From Neorhizobium lilium (GTDB lineage Bacteria; Pseudomonadota; Alphaproteobacteria; Rhizobiales; Rhizobiaceae): a stretch of DNA of 64,000 bases. The position numbers and the translations under genes are program-made. Of this stretch, positions 63,154 through 64,000 are shown piece after piece (within the stretch, counting starts at the first letter, position 1; every line of letters begins with the position of its first letter). The DNA is taken from NCBI RefSeq assembly GCF_004053875.1, contig NZ_SBIP01000004.1:62001-126000 (forward strand), given 5' to 3'. Under the pieces are notes generated by a model. The model worked only from the letters and a program-made list of their open reading frames with translations, did no database searches and was not told the origin of the DNA.

Positions 63154-64000
63154 TTACCCTTGCCGCCGCGCTGCCAGAACGGCATCCGCCATGGCGAGCG
63201 CATCCTTGTTCGTCGGCACATCGTGGACGCGGAAGATTGCCGCACCCGCAAGCCTCAATATAGCAGTCGTCGCGGCCGTCCCCACATCTCGGTCCGACGG
63301 CTTTTCGCGACCTGTGACTCCGCCGATGAAGCGCTTGCGGGAAGTTCCGGCTAGGAGTGGGAAGCCGAGTTGATGCAGTTCGGCGAAGCGGGCGATCAGT
63401 TCCAGGTCGTCATCCCGGTCCTTGGCAAATCCGAAGCCCGGATCAAGGACGATATGGTCCTCCAGAACCTTCGCGTTTCTGGCGATTTCCAGGGACTGGC
63501 GCAGAAAATAGAGCTGGTCGTCGACAAGGTCCGCGCGCCGGTCGTCGCGGTTGCGGCCTGTGTGCATGATGCAAAGGCCAGCACCCGTTTCGGCCGCTAC
63601 CGAAGCGATCTCCGGATCGCGCTGCAATCCATGGACGTCGTTGATGATGTGCGCACGGGCCGCCATGGCCAACCGTGCAGTTTCGGCGCGGTATGTGTCG
63701 ATCGAGATCAGCGCATCCGTCTCTTGCGCCAGCTTTTCGATGACCGGCAGAACCCGGTCCTGCTCTTCTGCGGCGGAGACTTCGGCTGCTCCCGGACGCG
63801 TCGATTCGCCCCCGACATCCAGGATGACCGCCCCATTTTCGACGCAAGCAAGCGCCTGCGCGACCGCTGCCTCGACGCCATCATAACGGCCGCCATCGGA
63901 AAACGAGTCGGGCGTCACGTTGATGATCGCCATCAGATGTCCGGCCGCTTTAAGATCGAGGCTTCGCCCGCGCCCGACGATCCAGGTTCTGTTGCGCTGC
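63154..64000 (-). CDS. folP: Dihydropteroate synthase, 5' end cut by right edge
   Basis: A TIM-barrel enzyme that joins hydroxymethyl-dihydropterin pyrophosphate to p-aminobenzoate, the target of sulfonamides. MAIINVTPDSFSDGG, LDVGGESTRPGA, DPGFGFAK and TSRKRFIGG are its signatures. The ATG at 63933 is internal: the frame stays open to 64000 and upstream codons read RGRSLDLKAAGHL, typical of the true N-terminal region. The gene therefore continues beyond the window. Confidence 0.92.
   Translation of the reverse strand, partial: QRNRTWIVGRGRSLDLKAAGHLMAIINVTPDSFSDGGRYDGVEAAVAQALACVENGAVILDVGGESTRPGAAEVSAAEEQDRVLPVIEKLAQETDALISIDTYRAETARLAMAARAHIINDVHGLQRDPEIASVAAETGAGLCIMHTGRNRDDRRADLVDDQLYFLRQSLEIARNAKVLEDHIVLDPGFGFAKDRDDDLELIARFAELHQLGFPLLAGTSRKRFIGGVTGREKPSDRDVGTAATTAILRLAGAAIFRVHDVPTNKDALAMADAVLAARRQG

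Overview
The window is chromosomal DNA from an alphaproteobacterium of the order Rhizobiales, most likely Rhizobiaceae (Rhizobium/Agrobacterium-like). The base composition is GC-rich. The suf operon order sufS2-B-C-D-S-T-A is the one known from Agrobacterium. Other markers are cckA, the DUF1476 zeta inhibitor of F1-ATPase, a DksA with a degenerate zinc finger, a separate PurS, a GAAC-N7-GAAC type LexA box and TTAACCAT CtrA-type sites. I see no rRNA, tRNA, CRISPR array, transposase or integrase. Almost everything is conserved housekeeping DNA, so the less ordinary material is regulatory or concerns how genes are combined.

Layout. 1-5364 is a membrane-lipid/photo-oxidative-stress type cluster: an RskA-type anti-sigma fragment, DUF2177, cyclopropane-fatty-acid synthase, DUF1365 and an FAD-dependent oxidoreductase on the minus strand, with a divergent DUF1295 gene. 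Both arms carry GAGAAC-N17-CGTA, which looks like a shared ECF sigma promoter. 5386-6588 holds small proteins, two of them short membrane proteins behind general-stress (EcfG/RpoE2-type) promoters. 6851-10059 is a MacA/MacB-type export system. 10104-17344 is the suf iron-sulfur operon (minus), with overlapping promoter, RirA-type and Irr-type sites at its head. 17571-27327 holds a hydrolase, a GGDEF protein, tyrS, a large AsmA/YhdP-like protein, bcp, a DUF455 protein and an M23 peptidase. 27534-29529 is a DEAD-box helicase followed by a Nudix hydrolase.

29566-35277 is a seven-gene minus-strand operon (flavin reductase, MoxR, CoxE-type VWA, split XdhC, MoCF/MocA fusion, TfoX domain). It resembles a maturation cassette for a molybdenum hydroxylase, but no structural hydroxylase gene is present here. 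35435-46388 carries a solute-binding protein, rpe, purB, purC-purS-(two coiled-coil ORFs)-purQ, a lipoprotein, a PagL-like protein, purL, bolA and grxD. 46471-53586 has a Bcr/CflA efflux gene, an IMPase-like gene, ttcA, alaS and recA. 53825-58226 has cckA, a FliO-like gene and dksA. 58493-62253 has a SixA-like phosphatase, the YcjX/YcjF-like pair and a secreted protein. The window ends in the folate genes folK, folB and folP, the last cut by the right edge.

I did not find a clearly new defence or mobile system. The best candidates for follow-up are the divergent ECF-type promoter pair, the two stress-regulated small membrane proteins, the coiled-coil pair inside the pur operon, and the orphan molybdenum-hydroxylase maturation operon.
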